From assembly GCA_965212145.1 (NCBI GenBank), contig CBDBUY010000009.1:248001-312000 (forward strand): DNA of 64,000 nt, given 5' to 3'. The position numbers and the translations under genes were made by a program. The notes beneath the pieces are model-generated. The model ran no database searches and was not told where the DNA came from. It was given only the letters and a program-made list of their open reading frames with translations. The stretch comes from JAAEPI01 sp965212145 (GTDB lineage: Bacteria; Bacteroidota; Bacteroidia; Cytophagales; Cyclobacteriaceae). Of this stretch, positions 1-8,382 are shown piece by piece; the first letter of the stretch is position 1, and every line of letters begins with the position of its first letter.

Positions 1-1517
1 AAAGCAGCAGATGCGATCGCAAATCCCTTACCTACAGCAGCGGTTGTGTTACCGACTGAATCCAAAATGTCTGTTTTCTCTCTTACGTCCTCTGGAAGTT
101 CGCTCATTTCAGCAATACCTCCGGCATTATCAGCGATAGGCCCAAAGGCATCAATGGCTAACTGCATGGCCGTGGTGGCCATCATGGCAGAAGCGGCAAT
201 TGCCACACCATAGAACCCGGCAAACTCATAAGAAGACCAGATGGCTCCAGCGAAAAGTAGGATAGGAGCAAACGTTGAGATCATACCGGTAGAAAGACCA
301 GAGATAATGTTAGTAGCTGCTCCGGTTGCCGAATTAGCCACAATGTCAAGGACTGGCTTTTTGCCAAGTCCAGTGTAATATTCTGTAAAGTAAGAGATCA
401 AACCACCCACAGCGAGTCCTACAAGAACGGCATAGAACACATCCATTGCTGATACTTCCAGAATGCCTTCGCCGAAGAAACTCATTTGCATGGTTGCAGG
501 AAGCATGATTGGTAGAATGAAGAAAAGAGCAACTCCTGTCAGGATGATTGAGCTCCAGTTTCCAATGTTCAATGCTTTTTGCACCTGTGCTTCTTTGGCA
601 TCATTATTTGAAATCTTGATGAACAGGGTTCCGAAAAGTGAAAAGACGATTCCTAAACCTGCGATCACTAGTGGTAACAAGATTGGTCCGATTCCTCCGA
701 ATGCATCATCGATAGACCCACCCATGTCTCGGATCACGTAATTTCCAAGAACCATGGAAGCAAGCACGGTGGCTACATAAGATCCGAAAAGGTCAGCGCC
801 CATTCCTGCAACGTCTCCAACATTGTCTCCAACATTGTCCGCGATCGTTGCAGGATTACGTGGATCATCCTCTGGGATGCCGGCTTCTACCTTCCCTACA
901 AGATCAGCTCCTACGTCTGCTGCTTTCGTATAAATTCCTCCACCAACTCTGGCGAAAAGCGCAATAGATTCTGCTCCCAGAGAGAATCCTGCAAGTGCTT
1001 CAAGTACCATGGTCATGTCATGAGTGTTTGACCATTCGCCACCCATGAACCACTGGAATATGATGATGAATAAAATGCTCAATCCGAAGACGGCAAGTCC
1101 TGCAACACCGAGTCCCATGACCGTACCTCCGGTGAATGAAACTTTCAATGCTTGTGGAAGGCTGGATCTAGCGGCCTGTGTCGTTCTTACATTGGCTGCC
1201 GTTGCGATTCTCATACCTATGTTCCCGGCAACTGCAGAGAAGATTGCTCCAATAACGAACGCCACCACGATAAACCAGTGAGTGGTTTCAACCATTCCGG
1301 AGATGACACCCAAAAGAGCGCCAGCTACAATAACGAAAATGGTCAATACCCGATACTCGGCTTTTAAGAAGGCTAAAGCACCTTCTCTGATGTGCTGGGC
1401 AAGATCTTGCATCTTTTGATCCCCAGCATCTTGCTTGTTTACCCACCGGGCTTTAAAGAACATTACAAGCAGTCCTAACAGCCCTAGAGCGGGCACTAGA
1501 TAGATGATTTTATCCAT
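1..1517 (-). CDS. hppA: membrane-bound ion-pumping pyrophosphatase (partial, C-terminus beyond window)
   Basis: Hydrolyses pyrophosphate and uses the energy to pump H+ and/or Na+ across the inner membrane. About 505 codons are present, starting MDKIIYLVPALGLLGLL, with GGAG four bases before the ATG. Many hydrophobic helices are seen. Family hallmarks are the substrate-binding segment with DVGADLVGKVEAGIPEDDPRNP and the following DNVGDNVGD repeat. Near the window edge the motif reads GNTTAAVGKG. In this family Ala at the sixth position and Gly at the ninth mark the K+-dependent subclass, whereas K+-independent pumps have Lys there. K+-dependent members include Na+-pumping and dual Na+/H+ pumps, so the ion is not settled. 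The last third of the protein lies outside the window. Confidence 0.97.
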   Translation of the reverse strand, partial: MDKIIYLVPALGLLGLLVMFFKARWVNKQDAGDQKMQDLAQHIREGALAFLKAEYRVLTIFVIVAGALLGVISGMVETTHWFIVVAFVIGAIFSAVAGNIGMRIATAANVRTTQAARSSLPQALKVSFTGGTVMGLGVAGLAVFGLSILFIIIFQWFMGGEWSNTHDMTMVLEALAGFSLGAESIALFARVGGGIYTKAADVGADLVGKVEAGIPEDDPRNPATIADNVGDNVGDVAGMGADLFGSYVATVLASMVLGNYVIRDMGGSIDDAFGGIGPILLPLVIAGLGIVFSLFGTLFIKISNNDAKEAQVQKALNIGNWSSIILTGVALFFILPIMLPATMQMSFFGEGILEVSAMDVFYAVLVGLAVGGLISYFTEYYTGLGKKPVLDIVANSATGAATNIISGLSTGMISTFAPILLFAGAIWSSYEFAGFYGVAIAASAMMATTAMQLAIDAFGPIADNAGGIAEMSELPEDVREKTDILDSVGNTTAAVGKGFAIASAA

Positions 1518-1547
1518 GATTCTCCGTCAGATTTTAAAAACAGGCTG

Positions 1548-1555
1548 CAAAGATA
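1548..1555 (-). promoter_or_regulatory. -7 promoter element of hppA
   Basis: TATCTTTG on the minus strand fits the Bacteroidota -7 consensus TAnnTTTG. It implies a leader of about 25 bases before the hppA start. No convincing -33 TTTG is seen at the usual distance. Confidence 0.5.
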
Positions 1556-1598
1556 GGTTTTCGCCTAAGATTTAAAAGCGAATCAGAGTAAAGATGAT

Positions 1599-2285
1599 TT
1601 ACTGGTCTTTTGAGTTCGTATTGATATAGTTCAAGAATTCATTTTTGATGTTTTGATCCTTAAATTTTCCATCAAAATGAGCTGTCCCAGTGCGACTGTT
1701 TGTATCACCAACACCACGAGAAGAAACGCACATGTGACTGGCGTCAATTACTACAGCAACGTCATCCGTTTTCAAGACCGATTTCAGCTCTTCAGCAATC
1801 TGGACAGTTAATCTTTCCTGAACCTGAGGACGCTTAGAAAAATACTGTACGATACGGTTGATTTTGGACAGACCAATGACCTTTCCGCTAGAGAAATAGG
1901 CCACATGAGCCTTGCCATAAATAGGAACAAAGTGATGCTCGCAATGAGAGAAGAAAGTAATTTCCTTTTCTACAAGCATCTGGTCGTAATTGTACTTGTT
2001 TTCGAAAAGACGAGCTTTCGGTTTGTTGTCAGGGTTGAGGCCTGAAAATACTTCCTTCACGTACATTTTGGCTACACGGTGTGGTGTGCCGCTAAGGCTG
2101 TCATCTTCCAGGTCTAAACCTAGAATTTGCATGATCTCTTTAAAGTGCTTAGAGATCAGCTCTATTTTCAGTTCATCGTCCTTTTCAAAGGCGTCAGGTC
2201 GTAGAGGAGTTTCCGAGGAACTCCCGACATGATCATCACCGAGATCTTCAGGCAGGATATTCGACAAAGTTTCTTTCTGTTTCAT
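1599..2285 (-). CDS. folE: GTP cyclohydrolase I
   Basis: Converts GTP to 7,8-dihydroneopterin triphosphate, the entry step to folate, biopterin-type cofactors and queuosine. The 228-residue protein has the zinc ligands Cys115 and His118 in FFSHCEHHF and Cys186 in SHMCVSSRGV, plus the substrate-binding region around GLSKINRIV. The first ~35 residues are a poorly conserved acidic tail, normal for the family. Its start lies 38 bases inside the preceding PTPS-type gene, so the two are almost certainly cotranscribed and translationally coupled. No better downstream start is visible. Confidence 0.97.
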   Translation of the reverse strand: MKQKETLSNILPEDLGDDHVGSSSETPLRPDAFEKDDELKIELISKHFKEIMQILGLDLEDDSLSGTPHRVAKMYVKEVFSGLNPDNKPKARLFENKYNYDQMLVEKEITFFSHCEHHFVPIYGKAHVAYFSSGKVIGLSKINRIVQYFSKRPQVQERLTVQIAEELKSVLKTDDVAVVIDASHMCVSSRGVGDTNSRTGTAHFDGKFKDQNIKNEFLNYINTNSKDQ

Positions 2286-2655
2286 ATAATGTTACTTTCA
2301 TATCCAACTTCGGATCGATCTTATCGCGCAGGAGGTTGTAAATCACCACAACAATGTTCTCAGCTGTCGGGTTCAAATCCTTGAAATCATCCACGTCCAG
2401 ATTTAGGTTCTTATGGTCAAAACGATTCGCCACGTGCTGCTTCATTAGATCGCTGAGGTGCTTCATGTCATAAACAAAACCCGTCTCTGGATCCGGCTCA
2501 CCGGATAGTCTAACGATGAATTCGTAGTTGTGGCCGTGCCAATTGGGGTTATTACATTTCCCAAATGTCTGGTCATTTTGTTCATCACTCCATTCGGGCA
2601 CAAATAATCTATGTGCTGCATTGAAGTGTTCTTTTCTGTAAACGGCTACTTTCAT
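2248..2655 (-). CDS. 6-pyruvoyl-tetrahydropterin synthase / QueD family enzyme
   Basis: Acts on dihydroneopterin triphosphate, the product of the FolE encoded just downstream. The 135-residue protein has zinc ligands His15 (FNAAH), His40 and His42 (WHGHNY), a candidate catalytic Cys34 and the Asp80-His81 pair of RFDHKNLN. The Cys-to-HGH spacing (CNNPNWHGH, five residues between) is that of the animal-type PTPS enzymes, which make 6-pyruvoyl-tetrahydropterin. E. coli QueD has a shorter spacing. That favours a biopterin-type role, but queuosine synthesis (6-carboxy-tetrahydropterin) cannot be excluded. First gene of the pterin operon, with a near-leaderless promoter upstream. Confidence 0.93.
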   Translation of the reverse strand: MKVAVYRKEHFNAAHRLFVPEWSDEQNDQTFGKCNNPNWHGHNYEFIVRLSGEPDPETGFVYDMKHLSDLMKQHVANRFDHKNLNLDVDDFKDLNPTAENIVVVIYNLLRDKIDPKLDMKVTLYETERNFVEYPA

Positions 2656-2662
2656 CAGTCGG

Positions 2663-2670
2663 CAAAATTA
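2663..2670 (-). promoter_or_regulatory. -7 promoter element of the pterin operon
   Basis: TAATTTTG on the minus strand matches TAnnTTTG and lies seven bases before the ATG of the PTPS-type gene, so transcription would start at or very near the start codon. It sits back-to-back with the cysH promoter in an 87-base divergent gap. Confidence 0.5.
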
Positions 2671-2727
2671 CTTGATCCCGAACAACCTTGGAGCATTAAA
2701 CGTTCTAGGGGCTATCAAATTCAATCT

Positions 2728-2735
2728 TACATTTG
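2728..2735 (+). promoter_or_regulatory. -7 promoter element of cysH
   Basis: TACATTTG matches TAnnTTTG. The ATG of cysH follows seven bases later, implying a leaderless or nearly leaderless message. This spacing helps choose the start at 2743 over an upstream in-frame ATG. Confidence 0.5.
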
Positions 2736-2742
2736 CGACAAT

Positions 2743-3399
2743 ATGCGATTTGAGGAAATACAGAAGACGCTAGGGAGGTATAAAAATGAAGGGAAAACGA
2801 TGTTCACCTCATCGTCATTTCAGACGCACAGTCTGGTCATGTTGCATATTGTCAGTCGGATTGACGCTAACATCAAAGTATATTTTCTGAATACAGGCTA
2901 TCTGTTTCCGGAGACCGTGGCATTTAAAGACGAAGTGGCGGAAAAGTTCGGACTGAATGTAGTGGACGTAAAACCCAACACTCCGAAAGATTTGCAAAGA
3001 GATGCCAATGGACGACTGATGTACACGTCTGACCCTGACCATTGCTGTTATCTGAACAAAACACAGCCAATGGAGCCGATTTTGGCTTCCCATGATGTTT
3101 GGATCAATGGCGTACGAGCGGATCAGAGCGCCGTTAGAAAAGCCATGAAAGTGGAGCAACCGGCACCTTTTGATACCATTCGTTTCCATCCGATGCTGGA
3201 CTGGACGAATCGAGATATTTTTTCTTACATCAAAGAATTTGACCTGCCTCGTCATCCGCTGGATTCTGAAGGTTATGCGAGTATTGGATGTGAACCGTGT
3301 ACAAGAAAACTAGACATTGACATGCAGGAAAGGGAAGCACGTTGGTACGGACTTAACAAAGTAGAGTGCGGGCTGCACAAGGATTTAATCAGTAAATAA
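2743..3399 (+). CDS. cysH: phosphoadenylyl/adenylyl-sulfate reductase (APS-reductase type)
   Basis: Reduces activated sulfate to sulfite in assimilatory sulfate reduction. The 218-residue protein has the nucleotide-binding loop TSSSFQTHS, the Cys pair Cys101-Cys102 (DHCCYLNK), a second pair Cys183 and Cys186 (GCEPCTRKL) and the catalytic Cys209 in ECGLH. The CC...CxxC set binds a [4Fe-4S] cluster and marks enzymes that use APS, unlike the E. coli PAPS reductase. The start at 2743 was chosen because the preceding in-frame codons run back through the promoter. The stop overlaps the next gene's ATG by one base. CysE and a cysteine synthase near 63-64 kb serve the same pathway. Confidence 0.95.
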   Translation: MRFEEIQKTLGRYKNEGKTMFTSSSFQTHSLVMLHIVSRIDANIKVYFLNTGYLFPETVAFKDEVAEKFGLNVVDVKPNTPKDLQRDANGRLMYTSDPDHCCYLNKTQPMEPILASHDVWINGVRADQSAVRKAMKVEQPAPFDTIRFHPMLDWTNRDIFSYIKEFDLPRHPLDSEGYASIGCEPCTRKLDIDMQEREARWYGLNKVECGLHKDLISK

Positions 3400-4319
3400 T
3401 GAAGATATTAATCACAGGAGGAGCGGGATATGTAGGGACGAAACTGACCAAGTCGCTTGTCAGACAGAAGGACGTGGATGAGGTTTTGGTTTATGACAAT
3501 TTAAGTCACGGACATTTTAATTTCTTCATCGGGGAGGCATTTCAAAATCCTGAGAAAATCAAGCATTTTAATGCCGACATTCTGGATACACGTCAGCTGA
3601 AGAAGCAGATGAAAGACGTGGATGTAGTGGTTCATTTGGCTGCTAAGGTGACCACCCCTTTTGCGAATGCTGATTCTCACTTTTACGAGCAGGTGAACCA
3701 TTGGGGTACGGCCGAGGTGGTCTATGCTGCGGAGGAAATGGGGGTGGAAAAACTGGTTTACATGAGCAGTACGTCTGTTTATGGAGCTAGTTCGAACTTG
3801 GCGGAAGAGTCGACCATCGCTGTACCAAGAACATTCTATGGCATCTCCAAAATGAGAGGGGAGGAGCACGTCGATCGTTTTGCTCAGAAAAATAATGGAC
3901 TGATTCTCCGTGCAGGAAACGTGTATGGATTCTCAAAAAGCATGCGGTTCGATGCAGTGATTAATCGATTCATGTATGACGCCAATTTTGCGAACCGAAT
4001 AAAGATCAACGGGTCTGGCAAGCAGTCCAGGGCATTCATCCACGTGGATTATTTAGTGGACACATTGACCAAATCAATTCTTGGGGAGGTGCCCTCCGGC
4101 ACGTACAATTTGGTCGATAAAAATTTGCAGATTTTTGATATTGTGGATGTGCTGAAAGAAATGTATCCAGACCTGGAGTTCCTCTTTTCGAATCAGCATA
4201 TGAATTTGAGAGAGCTAAAGGTCAGTCGGGAATCCGCCATTTATGGTCACATCGAGAGGTACGATTCACGCGAGCTTAAAGCCGAGCTCATGGAGCTTCG
4301 AGAAAGATTCTCTTTTTGA
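3399..4319 (+). CDS. NAD-dependent sugar epimerase/dehydratase
   Basis: Extended short-chain dehydrogenase of 306 residues that probably acts on a nucleotide sugar. The N-terminal NAD-binding motif is GGAGYVG (residues 7-13). The catalytic set is Ser in YMSSTSVYG and Tyr/Lys in YGISK. It resembles UDP-glucose 4-epimerase relatives, but the substrate cannot be read from the sequence. It is translationally coupled to cysH (TAATG overlap) and to the following gene (TGATG overlap). The company of a sulfur gene, an epimerase and an HsdR-N-like protein has no obvious shared pathway. Confidence 0.9.
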   Translation: MKILITGGAGYVGTKLTKSLVRQKDVDEVLVYDNLSHGHFNFFIGEAFQNPEKIKHFNADILDTRQLKKQMKDVDVVVHLAAKVTTPFANADSHFYEQVNHWGTAEVVYAAEEMGVEKLVYMSSTSVYGASSNLAEESTIAVPRTFYGISKMRGEEHVDRFAQKNNGLILRAGNVYGFSKSMRFDAVINRFMYDANFANRIKINGSGKQSRAFIHVDYLVDTLTKSILGEVPSGTYNLVDKNLQIFDIVDVLKEMYPDLEFLFSNQHMNLRELKVSRESAIYGHIERYDSRELKAELMELRERFSF

Positions 4320-4765
4320 TGGATCAGCCAATTCTCAACCTTCCGGCCATTTCGTCCAGAACAGAGGAGAGGGAAGGCGAGGAATTTATCTGGGACCCGA
4401 TCCGAAAGAAGATGTTGGTGCTGACTCCAGAAGAATGGGTACGGCAGCATTTCGTTAGTTTACTCACGAACCAACTGGGTTATCCTGCCGGGTTGGTTCA
4501 GTTGGAACGTCAGCATAAATACCATGTCAGTGCGAAGCGAACAGATATTATCGTATTAGATAAAAATGGTAATCCTTTCTTGCTAGTGGAATGCAAGGCT
4601 CCCAATGTCAAGATTGGTGATCAGGTGCTCGGACAGATTGCCCTTTACAATAAGTCCTTGCAGGCGAATTTCATTGCCGTCTCCAACGGGATAAAGCATT
4701 TCGTGTGGGAATGGAAAGACGAGAATTATGTTCAACTGAAGGACTTCCCAGCCTACACCGGCTGA
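4319..4765 (+). CDS. stand-alone type I restriction HsdR N-terminal domain protein
   Basis: Small protein of 148 residues resembling only the N-terminal nuclease domain of type I restriction R subunits (HSDR_N_2-like). A PD-(D/E)xK-type core is visible: Asp in RTDIIVLD followed by LLVECKAP, giving Glu-x-Lys. There is no helicase part and no HsdM or HsdS nearby, so it is not a restriction system on this evidence. Proteins of this size are common single genes in Bacteroidota. The ATG at 4319 overlaps the epimerase stop. The 3' end overlaps the convergent flavin reductase gene by 13 bases. Its cellular role is unknown. Confidence 0.8.
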   Translation: MDQPILNLPAISSRTEEREGEEFIWDPIRKKMLVLTPEEWVRQHFVSLLTNQLGYPAGLVQLERQHKYHVSAKRTDIIVLDKNGNPFLLVECKAPNVKIGDQVLGQIALYNKSLQANFIAVSNGIKHFVWEWKDENYVQLKDFPAYTG

Positions 4766-5640
4766 AGTAGTACTTTCCAAGCGTCATTCACTTCTCCTTT
4801 ATCAAGATAAAGCCTAGCCAGTTTGTGTAGTTCATCCATCAGTTGATCGGGCTCTTCGGATAGACCGGTTAGTATGGACTGCACTTCTGGCTCCAACCCG
4901 AACTTTTCAATTTCTGAGAGGCTAGGTAAAGCCTCTACGTTCCCTAATTTTCCTAGGTCATTGCCGGATAGGATATGACTATTTCTAATGGCTTTTGGTA
5001 TCTGATCTACCCCAATACCTTTTTTCGTCAGCGGTTTCTCCACCTCGAAGAGTCCATCTTTCGCTCGTGTGTACCAATTGCCGCCCATCCTGGCCACTTG
5101 ATCAATCTTAATTGGATCGATCCGCCCTTCACTATCAAGCACTTGGTTTGAAACATGCATTTTCAACACCTCGCAGATCACCAGATTTCCTGCACCTCCT
5201 TCATTTCCCAGCTCCTTGACCTCAATCACCTTGCACTCAAATGAAACCGGAGCTTCAAAAACCCGTGGTGGCTTTACAACCAATGATTTTTTCTTTCTCA
5301 AGCCTGATTTAACAAATTCATCAACATCTTCATCGTACTCCGTACTGGCCAGTGACATTTGCTCGACAATGGAGTGATTGACAATATTGATCACGACCTC
5401 CGGCACTTGCTTCACGTTTTCATAGGTGTGCTTGGTGGTGTTGTCTCGTCCACGCTTAGCTGGGGAGAAAATCAAGATCGGTGGGTTGGCACTGAAGACG
5501 TTGAAAAAGCTAAAAGGGCTCAGGTTTACATTCCCCTTTTTGTCAACAGTACTTGCGAATGCAATGGGTCTTGGACCTACGGCCCCTAGCAGCAATCCAT
5601 GCATTTTACCTACTGGCGTATCCTTCGGGTCAATTGTCAT
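4753..5640 (-). CDS. flavin reductase family protein (FMN-binding, flavoredoxin-like)
   Basis: 295-residue cytoplasmic protein with the split-barrel flavin reductase fold. The N-terminal half carries the FMN-binding segments GAVGPRPIAFAST and NLSPFSFFNVFSANPP, typical of the family that includes flavoredoxins and NAD(P)H:flavin oxidoreductases. The last ~80 residues form an extra helical extension of unknown use. No partner monooxygenase lies beside it, so the electron acceptor is unknown. It is separated from the upstream amidohydrolase operon by a strong terminator and so should have its own promoter, which I could not identify. Confidence 0.88.
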   Translation of the reverse strand: MTIDPKDTPVGKMHGLLLGAVGPRPIAFASTVDKKGNVNLSPFSFFNVFSANPPILIFSPAKRGRDNTTKHTYENVKQVPEVVINIVNHSIVEQMSLASTEYDEDVDEFVKSGLRKKKSLVVKPPRVFEAPVSFECKVIEVKELGNEGGAGNLVICEVLKMHVSNQVLDSEGRIDPIKIDQVARMGGNWYTRAKDGLFEVEKPLTKKGIGVDQIPKAIRNSHILSGNDLGKLGNVEALPSLSEIEKFGLEPEVQSILTGLSEEPDQLMDELHKLARLYLDKGEVNDAWKVLLQPV

Positions 5641-5665
5641 AACAACTTATTTGTTGGCTAAAATA

Positions 5666-5692
5666 AAAAAAGGTGCACAAGGCACCTTTTTT
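5666..5692 (-). terminator. intrinsic terminator of the amidohydrolase operon
   Basis: Eleven-base perfect stem AAAAAAGGTGC / GCACCTTTTTT with a five-base loop, followed on the minus strand by a T-rich run. It sits 22 bases after the last amidohydrolase gene. Because A and T runs flank both sides it could act in both directions. Confidence 0.85.
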
Positions 5693-5714
5693 CTTATTCA
5701 ATTCAAATTTTCCA

Positions 5715-7004
5715 TTAATCCTCAACTCCAGGGGTTCTTTCCAGGAACTCCTCATATAGCTGCGTATGTCTGGAAATCATAGGGATTTTCCATCCATTGA
5801 TAAAGACATACTTGATTTGTGTTTTCGTCTCGAAAGGATCACCGTCAGACACAAACAAATTGGCCACTTTTCCTTTTTCTATAGAGCCATATTTATCAGC
5901 TACACCAAAAATCTCAGCCGGCACGATCGTGATGGCCTCAAGGGCTTTTTCAACGCCCATGCCGTATGTTGCTGCAAAACCTGCATTGTACGGGAGATTA
6001 CGAACATTCTCAGTCTCATTCGTTCTGATTGCTACTTTGACCCCCGCTTCGGCCATTAATCCGGCGTTTGCATATGGTCGATCATAGCGATCATACGAGC
6101 GATTTGGAGTTCTCAGAATAGGGCCGGTTATAACAGGGATTCCAGCTTCTGCAATCTTGTCAGCTACTCGCCATCCTTCGGATACTCCGCAAAGAACTAC
6201 GTCGAGATTTTTTCCTTCAATCCAATCCAGGGCTGCTGTAATATCCTTGGACGCATTTACATTGATGAGCAATTTTGTCTCTCCACGAACGACCGGAAGC
6301 AGGGCTTCCATCTCTGGGTAATAATCTTGCCTCTTGCCACCACTCGCCGAATCGATCTTGTGGTATTGAATCGCCTTAGCGAAAACATCCTTGATCTTTT
6401 TCATGGCTTTTTCGGTGGCCTTCTTGATCTCGTCATCCGAACGTCTGTCCCACCATCCTCTGCGGCCAGTTGCCGGGAAATTCAGCACTACGCCCTTGAA
6501 GCCGGCGAACATCTGATCCGGGGTGTACCCATGCAAATTGATGAGTGCTGCCGTGCCTGGAAAAATCCCGCCGCTCGGCTGAGTCAAAACGGTAGTCACA
6601 CCGCTAACCCGAGTTACGGGAATCAAAACAGAGTTTGGATTCACGGCTGTCAAAGCCTGAATGTGTGGGATGACATCTCCGATTTCATTGAAATCTTGAG
6701 TTCTGTCCACGGCTCCAACTTCTGAAAGTCCCAATCTCGAGCCACCGTCAATGAAACCCGGGTAAACGCTCAGCCCAGAGCAGTCAATTGCCTTTGCGCC
6801 TTGCGGAACGCTGATATTAGCTCCCGCTTCCGCGATGAGTCCGTCTTTGATGATTACCGTTCCATTTTCGATCACTCCATTCGTGACAGTTACAATTTTG
6901 GCATTTGTCAATGCAAAAGTTCCGCCCTCCGCTTTCTCAGGAATCTGAGCAAAAAGCAATGTTCCAAAAAGAAGAGCCAGTGTTAGTATGCTTAGTTTTT
7001 TCAT
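5715..7004 (-). CDS. exported amidohydrolase-like protein lacking metal ligands
   Basis: 429 residues starting MKKLSILTLALLFGTLLFAQ, a signal peptide that fixes the start at 7004; upstream in-frame codons lie in the preceding gene's 3' end. The amidohydrolase outline is clear (beta-sandwich N-terminus, GFIDGGSRLG where enzymes have the HxH strand, C-terminal GSIEKGKVANLFV). The metal-binding histidines are replaced: GGS for HxH, LLINVNAS where the neighbour has IIHCHS, LCGVSEG for QHVNEG, and RTNE near the final Asp position. It is therefore probably not a metal-dependent hydrolase. Third gene of a three-gene operon, seven bases after its canonical neighbour, with which it may form a complex (inference). 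Confidence 0.85.
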   Translation of the reverse strand: MKKLSILTLALLFGTLLFAQIPEKAEGGTFALTNAKIVTVTNGVIENGTVIIKDGLIAEAGANISVPQGAKAIDCSGLSVYPGFIDGGSRLGLSEVGAVDRTQDFNEIGDVIPHIQALTAVNPNSVLIPVTRVSGVTTVLTQPSGGIFPGTAALINLHGYTPDQMFAGFKGVVLNFPATGRRGWWDRRSDDEIKKATEKAMKKIKDVFAKAIQYHKIDSASGGKRQDYYPEMEALLPVVRGETKLLINVNASKDITAALDWIEGKNLDVVLCGVSEGWRVADKIAEAGIPVITGPILRTPNRSYDRYDRPYANAGLMAEAGVKVAIRTNETENVRNLPYNAGFAATYGMGVEKALEAITIVPAEIFGVADKYGSIEKGKVANLFVSDGDPFETKTQIKYVFINGWKIPMISRHTQLYEEFLERTPGVED

Positions 7005-7011
7005 GATGCTC

Positions 7012-8376
7012 TTATTTTTCGGTGAATAAAAATTCTGTGTTCTGCATGCATCGATCATGATCTTCCGCCTCATAGAAAGTCACATCGATCTTTTCTTCGG
7101 GATCCACATAAATCCGCATATCAGCCGCATCGTTTTCGCGATCAAATCGCACAATGCCGTCCACGATGGTCATCATTGGGATGGTGTAGATAGAAAGCGG
7201 GTGGTTCTTGAAAATGGCCACATCGCCCTCTTTGCCTACCTCTATCGATCCCACTCGATCTTCGATTCCCAGCTGCTTTGCTGGATTGATCGTTATCAAT
7301 GAAAGCGCCTGGTCGTCAGACAAACCGCCGTACTTCTGTGTTTTGGCTGCCTCATGATACAGGTGTCGAATGAGTTCTCCGGAATCCGAGTTGATTGAAG
7401 TTGTTACTCCATTTTCAGTTAGGATGGCCGCATTGTAGGCAGTGCTGTAATACACCTCGAATTTATAGGCCCACCAGTCTGAGAAAACGGAAGCTCCGGC
7501 ACCCCACTTTGCTAACTCAGGCGCTACTTTGAATCCCTCGTTTACGTGCTGGAAAACCAGTCTTTTCACTCCAAAATCCTCACAAACCTTCATCAACATG
7601 TAAATTTCATCCGCGCGGTATGAATGACAGTGGATAATGATATTTCCTCTTAAGATATCCGCAAGCGTTTCCATACGAATATCGTAATCCGGTGCTTTGC
7701 CTTTGAATCCTTTGGTGTCCTTCGCCTTGTTGAACTGATCCCAGGCCTCCATGTATTCCTTGGCTTGAGCAAAAGAGCTTCTGATAACATGCTCTACACC
7801 CATTCGAGTTCTTGGTTGCACGCCATTGCCAGATCCGTGTACTCGAGTTGGGTTTTCACCCAGTGCAAACTTGATGGTTCTGGGTGCGCCTTTCATTCGC
7901 ATCACATCCGGGTCTACCGCTCCATATCTGAATTTCACAGTTTCACATTGACCTCCTATGGCATTGGCTGAGCCGTGCATGGAGTGAGCGGTTGTAACGC
8001 CACCAGCCAACGCTCTGTAAATGCCCACATCCAGCGGATCAAGTGCGTCACCGACCCATACTTCGGCAGTCACGGGAGCAGTTGCCTCGTTAACAGCATC
8101 CAGCGCGAGATGCGAATGCGCGTCAATGATGCCCGGCATCACAAACATTCCAGACGCATCAACTTCCTTGGCCCCTTTGGGTGCCTTGAGGTCTTTTCCG
8201 ATTTTGGAAAATTTCCCATCACGGATCAAAACGTCCGTGTTTTCAAGTGTGCCATTGGTCACGGTAAGTACCGTTCCTCCTTTGATGAGCACACTTCCTT
8301 TTTCTTGCGCATTGATGCAAAAGCCACAAAGGACTGTGCAGAATGCTATTAATATTTTGTTCATCATCTTTTTCAT
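7012..8376 (-). CDS. exported metal-dependent amidohydrolase (imidazolonepropionase-like)
   Basis: 454 residues with a signal peptide (first ~23 residues, ending CINAQ) and a complete amidohydrolase site: HSH in PGIIDAHSHLALD, His in NIIIHCHSYRA, His in FQHVNEG, and the Asp in NSDSGE. Such secreted members hydrolyse cyclic amides or Xaa-Pro-type dipeptides, but the substrate is not predictable here. Middle gene of the operon, six to seven bases from each neighbour. It is the only one of the three with intact ligands, so it is likely the catalytic member. Confidence 0.92.
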   Translation of the reverse strand: MKKMMNKILIAFCTVLCGFCINAQEKGSVLIKGGTVLTVTNGTLENTDVLIRDGKFSKIGKDLKAPKGAKEVDASGMFVMPGIIDAHSHLALDAVNEATAPVTAEVWVGDALDPLDVGIYRALAGGVTTAHSMHGSANAIGGQCETVKFRYGAVDPDVMRMKGAPRTIKFALGENPTRVHGSGNGVQPRTRMGVEHVIRSSFAQAKEYMEAWDQFNKAKDTKGFKGKAPDYDIRMETLADILRGNIIIHCHSYRADEIYMLMKVCEDFGVKRLVFQHVNEGFKVAPELAKWGAGASVFSDWWAYKFEVYYSTAYNAAILTENGVTTSINSDSGELIRHLYHEAAKTQKYGGLSDDQALSLITINPAKQLGIEDRVGSIEVGKEGDVAIFKNHPLSIYTIPMMTIVDGIVRFDRENDAADMRIYVDPEEKIDVTFYEAEDHDRCMQNTEFLFTEK

Positions 8377-8382
8377 TAGTGA

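Noticed and set aside
2815..3255. Open frame opposite cysH
   Set aside because: Shadow of a strongly conserved enzyme; no homologous look and no start signals.
4319..4765. Possible type I restriction-modification system
   Set aside because: Only the HsdR N-terminal-like domain is present; no HsdM, HsdS or helicase part is in the window.
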